NCBI GenBank assembly: GCA_048213135.1
Contig: PS015043.1
Location: 102,135 to 152,157, forward strand
Direction: 5' to 3'
Source of the DNA: Reclinomonas americana ATCC 50394
Taxonomy: Eukaryota > Jakobida > Jakobea > Jakobida
DNA: 50,023 bases
Position 1 is the stretch's first letter. Every line of letters starts with the position of its first letter. This document shows, piece after piece, positions 1 to 13,583 of this stretch. The notes beneath the pieces are model-generated. The model was not told where the DNA came from. It searched no databases and saw only the letters and a program-made list of their open reading frames with translations. Position numbers and translations under genes: made by a program.

Positions 1-713
1 CACACACAAATGAGTTTTTTCATTGCTGCGTTCATTACTTTACTCGCACGCTCTCTTTCACACACACGCGCGCGCGCACACACTGTGTCACTGACCACGC
101 GCGCGTGCGCCTTCCGACACACTTATCCTCTCTCGCACGATGCCTGAACAGCGTGTCCGAGACCATTTCACCGTCCATTTGCAATTGGCGGGAAACTCAC
201 GCACACGCTTTTTCTCACTCGCCCACTCACTTTCTCACTCTTTTCACTCTCTCACTCTCTCGCGCACTCTTTCCTCTTGCTTGATCCCTGCGCAATGGAG
301 AAAAAGTTGCGAGAGGCACATGGTGCGCTGTCTGAGTCTGCGAGTACACTGGGAAAGCCGGCGGTGGAATGTGCGGTGGCGATGTTGCAGCGGATTACGA
401 GAGAATGTTTTGTTTGGTCATTGTGTGTGGATTATTGCGATTTTTGTGTGATTGTGTGCTGAGTTGTGTTTTTTTGGGGGGCAAGTGGCGAGAAGGAGCA
501 TGCGGGAGGCGGAGGAGGCGGGTGAGGCGATGGTGGAGGCCAGGCATGGTGCGAGGCAAGAGGCAAAGGGGTTGGGAAGCTAAAGGGGAAGGCGCCTTGC
601 TCGCGATCTTTCTTCTTGTGATTATTTTCGTGTTTCATCCTCTTCCACCTCCTCCTGTTTTTCTGCTTGTTGCAAAGGGGGTTGGGATAGGAAGGTAAAG
701 GCGCCATGCTCGC
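1..713. other. Mostly non-coding start of window with one weak coding hint
   Basis: The first 130 bases are CA/CG dinucleotide-rich, then CT-rich sequence follows. A plus-strand stretch from the ATG at 295 to about 410 (MEKKLREAHGALSESA...) and a second stretch near 485-550 (REAEEAGEAMVEARHGA) look like short amphipathic coiled-coil peptides. They could be two exons of an otherwise unseen gene. Codon use resembles the exons further right, but no start, splice pair or stop can be fixed, so I do not call a gene. Confidence 0.25.
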
Positions 714-1190
714 GATCGCCTTGTTCCTTCTGCTGCTTGATCTCTTGTTGTTGTTGTTGTTGTTGTTGCTCTTGTTGTTGTTTTTGTTGTTGTTGTTCTT
801 CTTGTCCTTGTTCTTGTTCTTCTTCTTATTCCTTCCTTCCTTCTCCTCCTCCTTCTCCTCCTTATCCTCCTCCTCGTCTTCCTTTTCTTCTCCTCTTCCT
901 CTTCTCCTCCTCCTCCTCCTCCTCCTCCTTGTTCTTCTTCTTCATATTGTTGTTGTTGTTCTTCTTCCTCTTCTTCTTCTTTCTTCTCCTCCTCCTTCTC
1001 GTTCTTCTTCCTCCTTCTTCTTCTTCTTCTTCTTGTTCTTCTTCTTCTTCTCCTTATCCTCTTCCTCCTCTCCTATTCCTCTTCTCCTTCTTCTTCTTGT
1101 TCTTCTCGTTCTTCCTTTTCTTCTGCTCCTTCTTCTTCTTCTTCTCCTCCTCCTCCTCCTCCCTTTTCTTCTCCTTCTGCATCTCACGAT
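714..1190. repeat. Long pyrimidine/T-G tract (degenerate TTG, TTC, TCC triplets)
   Basis: About 475 bases are almost free of A on the plus strand. They begin as (TTG)n and grade into (TTC)n and (TCC)n triplets. The open frames through it encode only poly-Leu/Phe/Ser, or Arg/Lys/Glu on the other strand, so they follow from composition and are not genes. Strand asymmetry of this length could form triplex or slipped structures. It lies downstream of the RING-TPR gene that ends at 1394. Confidence 0.85.
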
Positions 1191-1393
1191 GTTTCTGCGC
1201 ACAGTTGAGTTGGTGGCACCACAACTGCTGCTGGATCTTTAATCGGGAAAGTAGCTCCTTTCCACACGCACGCTCGACTGCTGCGACGAGCCTTGACATC
1301 ACCGGTGATCGTCTCCAATCGACCCCTCTGACAATGATCCGCTCGCTGGCCGGCTGCCCAGCACCGCCACACTAAACACGATTACACTATTCG

Positions 1394-3339
1394 TTATTCG
1401 CTGTCGTCCATCCTCTCCCCTTCATCTTCCTCATCCTCCTCCTCTTCATCCTCCTCCTCCTCTTCCTCCTCTTCTTCTTCGTCCCCGTCATCCACATCCA
1501 TTCCAAACGCGGGTCGTGCCAGCCACCCAAGCTGGCGTCGCAGTGTCGCCTCGTGCAGTCGCGGTTGCTGCAGAACAAATTCCCGCCAGTACGGAGCGTT
1601 GCAGTAGAACCAGAAGTCGGGCACGGGGAACTGCTCGTTCAGCGGGCACAACTCGTCGTCCACCAGTCGGTTGTCCATGCCGTCGAGCTGCCGTTGCAAC
1701 TGCGGACGCAAGTCAGCAAGAAAAAGACGCGCGCGCACACACATACACGCACAAGCCAGCAAGTACGCACATCCACCGCGCGCTGCATATCGGCCAGTGC
1801 TGCAAAATACTGCTCGTTCTCCTTGTGCACGAGCGCACGCACCGCGAAGCCTTCGGGCGACAGGGGCCGGCGTTCCATCGCATACCTAATGTCGCCAGGC
1901 AAGTTGCGAATCTGCTTCAGTCTCTCCTCCGCGTCGTCAACATGATCTCGCTGCGCCAGCAAGAGGCGCACGTGGCTGAGGCGGAAGGCGGCCAAGTGAC
2001 AGCGACCATCCGAAAACCCCGTCGCAAACTCGTATTCGCTTTCAGCGGATTCGTAATCTTGCAGAAAATAGTGCAAATCTCCCAACAGCAACAGGAACGG
2101 CCACCACTCCGACAGACGATCGAGATAACGCAGTCGGGTGCACTCCACTAGCGCGGCTGCCGTCGCTTCCCCGCCCTCGGTCACGTGCGGTCGCAGTTGC
2201 AGTCGAGCATACGCGCGCACATCCTCACATGCGAAGGCATACTGCTCCACATTCTCTCGCGTCACGGTGCCGGCTCGGAGCAAGCGACCGATCGTGGCCC
2301 ACTCGAGCACCTCGCGCGCAGCTGGAGGATCGACACAAGGGTGAGCCATCGGGCACACACACACACACACACACACAGAAAACAGAGCACGCCACGTTGC
2401 ACACCTTCACATTGTGGGTTCAATTGCAACGCGCGCGAGGCATCGCGCGCCGCCTGCTCCACCTGGCAGCACAGGAAGTGCACACGAGCCAGCTGCGCCA
2501 GCACAGCCGGCAGGGCCGCCGGCGACACAACACCACCCTCCTGCGCTTTCACCGCGGCCTCCATCACCTCCATCGTGTACCAATTCTCCCGGACCTCCTG
2601 GTGCATTGCTTGCACCACCGGCACCTGCTGCTGCGCATCGCGCAGCGACATGCACGGCTCACCAGTGACTGCCAGTGCCCGCGAATACACCTCCGCACAC
2701 AGCCGCGCATGCTCCTCCTCCGCCGCCGCCACCTCCGCCGCCGCGGATGGAGCCACCACCCCCAGCGCCTGCTCCTCTTGCCGCCGCTCCTCTAACCTCT
2801 CCAGCACCTCGGCTTTCTCGCCGGCCACCCGCTGAAACGTCGACACAGCATCGCGCGCACTCGCCTCCTCCCGTCCTCGCGGATGCAGCTCTTCCACCTG
2901 TTGCGCGCACTCCACTGCATGTTCCCGCATGGCGCCGAGTGGAAGCACCACCGCGCACGACAAGCAGCGAATGGTCATGGCCTCCAGCAGCGCGGAAAAG
3001 TACGCGGCGGCCTCCAGGAGCTCTGCAGGCGCGCGCGGGGATTACGAGGGAAGAGGAGTTGTCGCGGTCAAGAGGGCAGTGGGCACGCACCTCCTGCAAG
3101 CGATTCGCGACAAGTGGGGCACGTGTCTTGTTGTTTCTGCGGCGAGGGTGTAAGGGCAGGCACGGGAAAGGGGAGCAAGGGAGGCAAACGCAACAGCCAT
3201 CCAGCCTTGCAGACATGATTCGCAGAAGAGGTGATCTGCAAGAAAAGGAGTGAGAGGAAGAGACAGAGACAGGTTGGAGGTAATGGAGAGGCGTGTGTAT
3301 ACCGCAGCGAGGACCGTGGACGGGATGATCGAGGCCGCC
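1394..3339 (-). CDS. RING finger / zinc finger / TPR-like protein (exons 2 to last)
   Basis: Six minus-strand exons (3339-3303, 3235-3195, 3136-3091, 3022-2405, 2321-1771, 1699-1394) join in phase. The first three give the second half of a C3HC4 RING: HPVHGPRCDHLFCESC, then CPTCRESL. Next comes CLSCAVVLPLGAMREHAVEC, which resembles a TRAF-type zinc finger, then about 400 residues of helical, TPR-like sequence with Trp/Tyr/Ala-rich repeats, and a Glu/Asp tail before the TAA. The RING predicts E3 ubiquitin ligase activity; the helical part is probably for partner binding. The first two RING cysteines are missing here and lie in the exon at 4636-4722 on the plus strand. The donor after exon 3 is GTTGCGT. 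The domain calls are firm; the substrate is unknown. Confidence 0.87.
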
Positions 3340-3432
3340 CTGTGACACACGAAAGACAAGAGAGGCGAAAATGAGAAGAGGCGATCTTAATGCTTGCAGA
3401 TAACTCAAGCAGTCTCTGAGTCTCTCAGCTTC

Positions 3433-3477
<45 letters not shown>

Positions 3478-3582
3478 TCCTTGAGCTTTCCCTGCGGCCC
3501 TCTTCAATGTTTCTCCTTTATCTTTTCCTTTGAAGTTCTTGCAGTTCTCTGTCTCTGTCTCTCTCTCTCTCTCTCTCTCTCN
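3478..3582 (-). repeat. Intronic repeat unit ending in (GA)n at the contig edge
   Basis: On the minus strand, 3556-3478 reads CTGCAAGAACTTCAAAGG... followed by GGAAAGCTCAAGGAA and then (GA)n. Nearly the same element occurs on the plus strand at about 4808-4880. Both copies lie in what should be the first intron of the RING gene. The unit appears twice in the same direction only if contig 3904-5002 is inverted. Confidence 0.75.
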
Positions 3583-3903
3583 NNNNNNNNNNNNNNNNNN
3601 NNNNNNNNNNNNNNNNNNNNNNNNNNNNNNNNNNNNNNNNNNNNNNNNNNNNNNNNNNNNNNNNNNNNNNNNNNNNNNNNNNNNNNNNNNNNNNNNNNNN
3701 NNNNNNNNNNNNNNNNNNNNNNNNNNNNNNNNNNNNNNNNNNNNNNNNNNNNNNNNNNNNNNNNNNNNNNNNNNNNNNNNNNNNNNNNNNNNNNNNNNNN
3801 NNNNNNNNNNNNNNNNNNNNNNNNNNNNNNNNNNNNNNNNNNNNNNNNNNNNNNNNNNNNNNNNNNNNNNNNNNNNNNNNNNNNNNNNNNNNNNNNNNNN
3901 NNN
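3583..3903. other. Assembly gap (321 N) inside (CT/GA)n
   Basis: The gap is flanked on both sides by (TC)n. It falls in the first intron of the RING gene and forms the left boundary of a contig that appears inverted. Confidence 0.95.
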
Positions 3904-3914
3904 TCTCGTCTCTC

Positions 3915-3998
<84 letters not shown>

Positions 3999-4016
3999 TC
4001 TCTCCCTTTCTCCTAC

Positions 4017-4508
4017 CCCTCCCTCTTCTGCATCTCCTTGTGTGATTCTGCGAGACTGACAGACACATCCCACACTTGGCCTCGTACGCCCACATGCTGC
4101 TCACTTCCCCCTCTCCCTCCCTCACTTGCTGTGCAACCCACCAGCGCCCTCGCCTCTCCATCCGCATCAACCAACTGTTCCTCCAGCTCCAACATATGAT
4201 TCGCCACATCGTGCAGCGTATCCCGTCGCGTATCCAGCGCCGCACTCATCAATGAAACCTTCATGTGATCAATCAATCAATCAACAATGAGCAAGTGAGT
4301 GAGTGAGTGCAGCAAGAGAGAGTGTTGTTACCTGTCTCTCAAGTTGCAAGTTCTTTGAGCGCAACATGAGCAGAAGTCGCTGATCAGGGTGGTGTGCCTC
4401 ACGTTGGAGAGTCTGTGTGAAGTGTGTGTGCGTGAGAGAGACAACTCGAAAAGCACGTACGCACACACAAAGAAAGAGACTTGCCTCAAACAGTGTCTGC
4501 GCGTCCAT
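4017..4508 (-). CDS. First exons of the coiled-coil protein (misoriented contig)
   Basis: The ATG at 4508 opens MDAQTLFE (4508-4485). Further exons follow at 4412-4332, 4258-4138 and 4047-4017, all in phase. The peptide is helical and charged (LMLRSKNLQLERQ, HMLELEEQLVDADGEARALV, ESHKEMQKREG), as expected of a coiled coil. The first intron has a GC donor (GCAAGT), the usual strong form of a GC-AG intron. The reading runs off the left edge of the contig at 3904 into (GA)n. No stop is seen. If the contig is flipped, these exons precede the plus-strand coiled-coil gene that starts at the gap edge at 5548. Confidence 0.7.
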
Positions 4509-4635
4509 CTTTGCTCACTTTGAGCACACACTGCACTCACTCACTGCGCGGGTGTTGATTGGGGTGACAATTCGGCGCGAGGACACGCGGACGCGACGTT
4601 CCCCGCTCTTTTCTTTTGTTTTGTTTTGTGTTGTG
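4509..4635. promoter_or_regulatory. Divergent promoter region between coiled-coil and RING genes
   Basis: 127 bp separate two oppositely oriented ATG codons. The stretch holds GT-rich and TTTTGTTTTG-like runs. I see no TATA box. The role is inferred from gene arrangement only, but the arrangement holds whichever way the contig is placed. Confidence 0.5.
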
Positions 4636-4722
4636 ATGGGATGGGATACGTCGCGGCTTGTGCTGGCCTCTGATCGGGAGTTGGTGGAGCAGAGTGGCAC
4701 GTTTGTGTGTCAGATTTGTTTG
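4636..4722 (+). CDS. First exon of the RING-TPR protein (misoriented contig)
   Basis: The ATG at 4636 opens MGWDTSRLVLASDREL... and the exon ends ...GTFVCQICL followed by the donor GTGAGAG. CQIC is the first zinc-ligand pair of a RING finger. The exon ends in phase 0. The minus-strand exon that starts at 3339 begins in phase 0 with GGLDHPV. The join supplies all eight RING ligands with normal spacing: C-x2-C, x11, C-x-H-x2-C-x2-C, then C-x2-C. The start codon lies about 130 bp from that of the coiled-coil gene, on opposite strands, so the two share a divergent promoter region. Confidence 0.85.
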
Positions 4723-4952
4723 GTGAGAGACGAGAGACAAGAGAAAAGAGAGAGACTGAGAGAGGCTGAGTGAGTGAATGCGTGAGTGAGTGAGCAAGGG
4801 AGGGAGATAGCTGCAAAGACTTCAGAGGAAAAGATCAAGGGGAAGAAGGCCCGCGGGAAAGCTCAAGGAACAAAGAGAGAGAGAGAGAGAGCGAGACAAG
4901 AGAGAGAGAGAGAGAGGCAGACAAGAGAGAGACGAGGACAAGAGAGAGACAG

Positions 4953-5002
<50 letters not shown>

Positions 5003-5547
5003 NNNNNNNNNNNNNNNNNNNNNNNNNNNNNNNNNNNNNNNNNNNNNNNNNNNNNNNNNNNNNNNNNNNNNNNNNNNNNNNNNNNNNNNNNNNNNNNNNN
5101 NNNNNNNNNNNNNNNNNNNNNNNNNNNNNNNNNNNNNNNNNNNNNNNNNNNNNNNNNNNNNNNNNNNNNNNNNNNNNNNNNNNNNNNNNNNNNNNNNNNN
5201 NNNNNNNNNNNNNNNNNNNNNNNNNNNNNNNNNNNNNNNNNNNNNNNNNNNNNNNNNNNNNNNNNNNNNNNNNNNNNNNNNNNNNNNNNNNNNNNNNNNN
5301 NNNNNNNNNNNNNNNNNNNNNNNNNNNNNNNNNNNNNNNNNNNNNNNNNNNNNNNNNNNNNNNNNNNNNNNNNNNNNNNNNNNNNNNNNNNNNNNNNNNN
5401 NNNNNNNNNNNNNNNNNNNNNNNNNNNNNNNNNNNNNNNNNNNNNNNNNNNNNNNNNNNNNNNNNNNNNNNNNNNNNNNNNNNNNNNNNNNNNNNNNNNN
5501 NNNNNNNNNNNNNNNNNNNNNNNNNNNNNNNNNNNNNNNNNNNNNNN
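5003..5547. other. Assembly gap (545 N)
   Basis: The gap follows (GA)n at 4970-5002. It is the right boundary of the contig that appears inverted and hides part of the coiled-coil gene. Confidence 0.95.
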
Positions 5548-8500
5548 GTGCTTGAGGAGCAGCTTATGGATATCCAAGCTTATGTTGCTGTCTGTCATGC
5601 TTGAAGATACAGAGGAAGGAGCGAAGGGAAGAGCGCAAGCGAGAGAGAGAGAGAGAAAGGAGAGAGAGAGAGGCACACGCACATATGCGGAGCTGGTGGT
5701 AGTACACGGTCAAGCTTATGTGTCTGTCAATCTCGGAGAACCACACATATGAATGAAAGGCACACATGCAAACATCCCGAGAAACCGAGACAGAAAGAGA
5801 ACTCGCCAGAGGCTAAAGGAACAGCATTTGCGACTTGTACAGAGAACAGCAAGCTTGTTCTGCAAGAGTAGCCAATCTTTCCTCACGCTCTTCCTCCCCT
5901 CCCCTCGCCTCCCTTTCCCCCCTTTTCGCAGTCCTCCGACGAAGTCGTCAACATCCTCCGCTGGTGCCGTCGCACCTCCACTCGCCTGCGCACGCTCGAC
6001 CAGGACGCGCAATCGCTTCGTGGCGCTCCCTTCCTGCTCTTCCCCAGCAAGTACGTCAAGTCGCAGTTCACAGCCAGCAGCACCGAGCAGATGTTGTCGG
6101 TGGTGGACATGTGCAACGGGTCGTTTGATCACCTGGAGCTGTCGAGCCTCGGGCAGGTCGAGGAGTGTCTGCGGGAGGTGTATGCGCGACTGAGGACGTT
6201 TGAGGCGAGCCTGCGATCGCTCTCCATTCGCCATCCAGTGGACAGAGTTGCGTCGTGGAGAGCAAGTGAGGAAGAAGGCTGGAAGACGAGTGCTTTCTTC
6301 TTTGTCTTACATTCTCATTTCTGTCTCATCCCCTTCTCCTAACACTCCTTTCTTCCATCACAGGCCGCTCTGGAGGCTGCGGCAGCCAATGCCCGCGGGC
6401 AGGTGGCGGATTGTGTGCAGGAGCTGGCCGAGTTGGCCGTGGTTGTGCCGTCAAGTTGCGATGAGCTGTCCGTGCTGATGCGGTTTCTACCTCTCTCACG
6501 TGTTGGACTGGCAAACCAGGACAAGCAAGTCGTCGCGGCTCGTGGGCGCCATCCACAAAGGAAGTGCTCACTGTGCTTCCACCGTTTTCGCGTGCCAAGT
6601 TGCGTTCCTCAAAACAGATTCAAGACGCTCGTCGTGCACCTTCTGGTTCATGCCGCCATGATCTTCCCATTTCTGTCTTCTGAGTGCCATTCTCCTCTCA
6701 GTTGCAGTCACCGTCCCTGTCACGCTTTGATCCTGTTAAGGTGTTTGCCTCCACTTTCCTGCCGCTGTATCGTCCCTGCGCTTTTTGCCTGCACGCTCGC
6801 GCCACTTTCTTCGCCACCTCCACTCAGTCTCAGCACTCTCTCTCTCTCTCTCTCTTCTTCCTGCCCCACACACAATCTTCGCGCTCTCTCCAGCAGGTCA
6901 CCTCCACTTTTTCCAATCGCACTCTCTCCGCATTTACTTCGCCACCCCCACTCAGTCTCAGCAGGACCGCCTTCTGCCCTTCTTCAGTCTGCTTCTCCTC
7001 ACTCACTTTCTCCTCACCATCGTACCTACTCTCTCTGCAGTCACTTCTTCCTGACTCTCTACTCCCCTTCTCCATTCCCCCTTTCTCCATTCCCCCTTTC
7101 TCCCCTCCCCCTTTTCCCTTGCCCCCTTCTACCTTCTTCTCCCATCCCCCCTTCTCCCTTTCCCCCTTCCCCCTTCCCCCTTCTCATCTCCCCTCTCCCT
7201 CTTCCCAGAACCGACGGCCAAAAGATCATCCGCGCCCTCGTCGGCCACTTTCGCTGCAAGCAAGAGGAGGCCGCCATCGACATGGCCGCCCTCGAATCCG
7301 AAGTCGACTTTCTGCGCAGCGTTCGTGAGGAGATGGAGGCCGCGTATGAGAACATTATGCGCCGCGCCGATACGATGCCGCGCTCGGGCAGTCAGAGTCG
7401 CCTCAACACGGCCGCTCCATCGCCCTCACCCTCACCGTCTCCCTCGCCCTCGCCGAGCAACGCCGTCGCCATGCGGTCGCTGGCCGAAGTGCTGCGCTCG
7501 TTCTCCATGTTTGACAGTGCGCCGGCGGATGCGACGCTGAAGGAGTTCCTGTTGCGCTTCAAGGAGAACTCGGATGCGCTGTTTGATTTGCTGTCGGGAG
7601 CGGCGGCGGGAGATTCACGATCGGCCACCTCCAGTCCCGCGCCTGCCGTCAGCGCCATTGTGGGCGGTGGCAATGGTGGTGGTGGTGGTGTGGATTCGAT
7701 TCCGAGTGCGAAACTGCGAGCGGAGCTGGATCAGTTGCAGCGGGCGTTTAACGACAGGTACTTTTTGTGTCGCACAGATCTACCGACCTTCTTTCCTTAC
7801 CACCGCCTCACTGTTCCCGCCGTGCACGCAGATTCCAGTCGCTGATGGCCAAGAAGACGGTGCTGTCGGACAGAGCCGAGCAGGAGCTGGAGGTGTACCG
7901 CATGGCGAAATCCGAGGCGCCTCCGCCGTCCACTGTTGTGTACCTCTCACTTCTGCCGTCCATGATTCCCGCATTGCTCACGTGCACGAACACACAGCCC
8001 GACTTTGAGTTCACATACGGCGAGCCGGTGACGGCGTCGGGGGGCGTGAATGCGCGAAGGAATGCGCAAGGGGCGGGGTCTCGTTCGCGGATACCGGTGG
8101 GTGCATCGCCTGGCACGGCTGGCGGCTCGTCGCGAATGGCTCCGCCCCCGAGTGAGCTCCCTCGGCCGGCGACACAGCAGCGACGACCACCGCCATCGGC
8201 GCCTGCCTCGGATGTACGTCTGCGGGCCACGTTATTCACTTACTCGATTGCCTCATTCACTCGGTGCAGGACGACGGCGGCGCATTCCAAATGTCGAGCG
8301 TGCTGGCCCCCACCTCCTCAGCTGCTTCGCTCTCCGGTCGGCGAAGTGCTGCCTCACCCGCAACTGGGGGAGGTAGTCGCTCACAAGCCGCTGCTCCTAT
8401 GGCTGCTGCTACCGCCGCCGCTGGTGGTGGTGGTACATCCGTGCGTCACCGTTGCCCCACTCCCTTTCTCTCTGTGCCACGTTTTCTCATTTTGCTGCTT

Positions 8501-8772
8501 GTGGGGCCGCCAGAAGCAGGCGCGCGCGGCATTGATACAGCGCACCATCGAGGACGCAGAAAAGAGAATAGCGTCAGCCGAAGTTGCGTGTTATCGCCTC
8601 ATATAGTCTCTTCCCACTCGCGTGTCTCAAGCACGTGCGGCAGGTTTCGGACAGTCAACGACAGCGCGCCAATCAGTTGGTGGACCGCGAGCGGCAACGA
8701 CTGGACCAACTCACCGGTGTCAAGCGGCCGCAAACACAGTCGCGACTACCACCCAAGCCCGACTGGCAGTGA
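5548..8772 (+). CDS. Coiled-coil protein with Ser/Pro/Gly/Ala-rich linkers, main part
   Basis: Exons: 5548 to about 5582 (LEEQLMDIQ), 5932-6246, 6364-6482, 7209-7757, 7832 to about 7942, about 8001-8214, 8270 to about 8440, about 8512-8582 and about 8628-8772 (TGA). The protein alternates predicted coiled coils (EVDFLRSVREEMEAAYENIM, KLRAELDQLQRAFNDRF, RAALIQRTIEDAEKRIASAE, SQRQRANQLVDRERQRLDQL) with low-complexity linkers, including a (SP)n run and poly-Gly/Ala. I do not recognise the family; a structural or motor-associated role is only a guess. The N-terminal exons are very probably those at 4508-4017. Donors at 6247 and 8583 are GTTGCGT. The large intron at 6483-7208 is CT-rich with internal short repeats. 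The gene ends 37 bp from the stop of the convergent membrane-protein gene. Confidence 0.75.
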
Positions 8773-8809
8773 GGTCGCACGAATCACGAATCAAAAATAT
8801 ATGCTACTG

Positions 8810-12298
<3,489 letters not shown>

Positions 12299-12389
12299 CT
12301 GCAAAGGGCCTCGGAACGGGAAATGGTGGGATGGGCTCCATGATTGAGTGATTGAGTGATTGACTGACTGATACAGTAATCAGTGAGTG

Positions 12390-12870
12390 AAATTCCGCAA
12401 GTGCGCATGCTGTTTGTTGCAGGTTACAAAGCACCACGTTGCTGCTCATCCGAACGGGGAATACAATCATGCGTTGCTGCATGAGAGATTGGTCGCTGCA
12501 ATCGCGATGAAAGCACTGCACTATCGCGAGAAAATGAAGGCATTTTTCGACGAGATATCGAAAAGGACACGTGAAGAACCAAGGCTTCGCGGTTGCTGTT
12601 TGGCGGTAGGGTTCTGCATTATTGTACCTCTATACTCAAGAACTAGCCGGTGTGGCAGGTCAATGTAAACAGTGGCATTGCTTACCTCTTGTTCGCCGAG
12701 ATATCAAAAAAGGACACCGGCCGCGCGGAGGCTTCATGTGGACGTGTCGATGAAGGCAAGAGTGCGAAGACGTGAAGGCCGTCCACACTTCGACTTGTCC
12801 ATTCCCTCGTGAGCAGGCATTTGAGGGTCCTCTTGCACTGCCACTGCGATACGGTTAAAGCATGCGTTCA
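12390..12870 (-). other. Possible 5' exons / ectodomain of membrane paralogue 1
   Basis: The minus strand contains a stretch near 12690-12570 reading NATVYIDLPHRLVLEYRGT in one frame, with a potential N-glycosylation site and beta-strand-like alternation. Two imperfect copies of a segment with GTGTCCTTTT..GATATCTCG occur at about 12560 and 12705. The region sits directly upstream of the first certain exon. A partly similar arrangement lies upstream of paralogue 2. Exon borders cannot be settled from sequence alone. Confidence 0.35.
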
Positions 12871-12958
12871 TTGCGGCAAACAGTGAGACAGTGGGGAAAA
12901 GAGACAGACAGGCGAGAGAAAGAGAGCAGTGGAAGGCTCAGGCGTGAACTCTAATATC

Positions 12959-13552
12959 TCAGAGTTGGTTGTTGTTGGGTCCGACGTTGGTGTCGGTGGA
13001 CATGGTGCTGTTGCTTCGCATGCTGGCCTTGGAGGCCGACTTGTTCATGCGCGTACCGCCAGTGCTACCGGCCTGTGGGAAGAGGCAGGTGAGCGGGGAA
13101 GGGAGAGAGAGAGGCAGAGTGGCAAGCAGGGCTTACCGACGCGGACTTGTCCCATGGCATGTTGAGCAGCAGGGCGATGAGGCTGCGCGAGGATAGGGAC
13201 AGGAAGTGAGGTCAAGTGGGAGGAATAGAGAGTGGAGCAGGATTTGAACACTTGAAGAAATGGCGGGTGAGAGGAGAGAGAGAGAGAGAGAGAGAGAGGA
13301 GACAACGACGACAGTAGGAAGGAAGGGAAGGAGTCGGGACGGGGAAGGTAAGGACGACGACGGCCGGCCGCGACGACGACGACGACGACGACGAAGTAGT
13401 AGAAGTAGGAAAGGAAAAGGAAAGGAAGGAAGACGAAAGGAACGACGAAACGGGTANNNNNNNNNNNNNNNNNNNNTCTCGTCGTCGTCGTACGTCGTAC
13501 GTCGTCGTACGTACGTACGAGAGTAGTAGTAGTAGTAGTAGAGAGAGAGAGG

Positions 13553-13583
<31 letters not shown>

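Noticed and set aside
706-1375. Long plus-strand open frames of poly-Leu/Phe/Ser
   Set aside because: They come from the pyrimidine triplet tract. They have no motif, and the opposite strand is equally open.
1516-2978. Several plus-strand open frames of 100-200 residues
   Set aside because: They are shadows antisense to the RING-TPR exons and consist of Arg/His/Ser/Pro-rich sequence typical of the complement of GC-rich coding DNA.
4786-5682. Open frames of 270-290 residues on both strands across N and (GA)n
   Set aside because: They are open only because N is read as non-stop and (GA)n encodes Arg-Glu or Ser-Leu.
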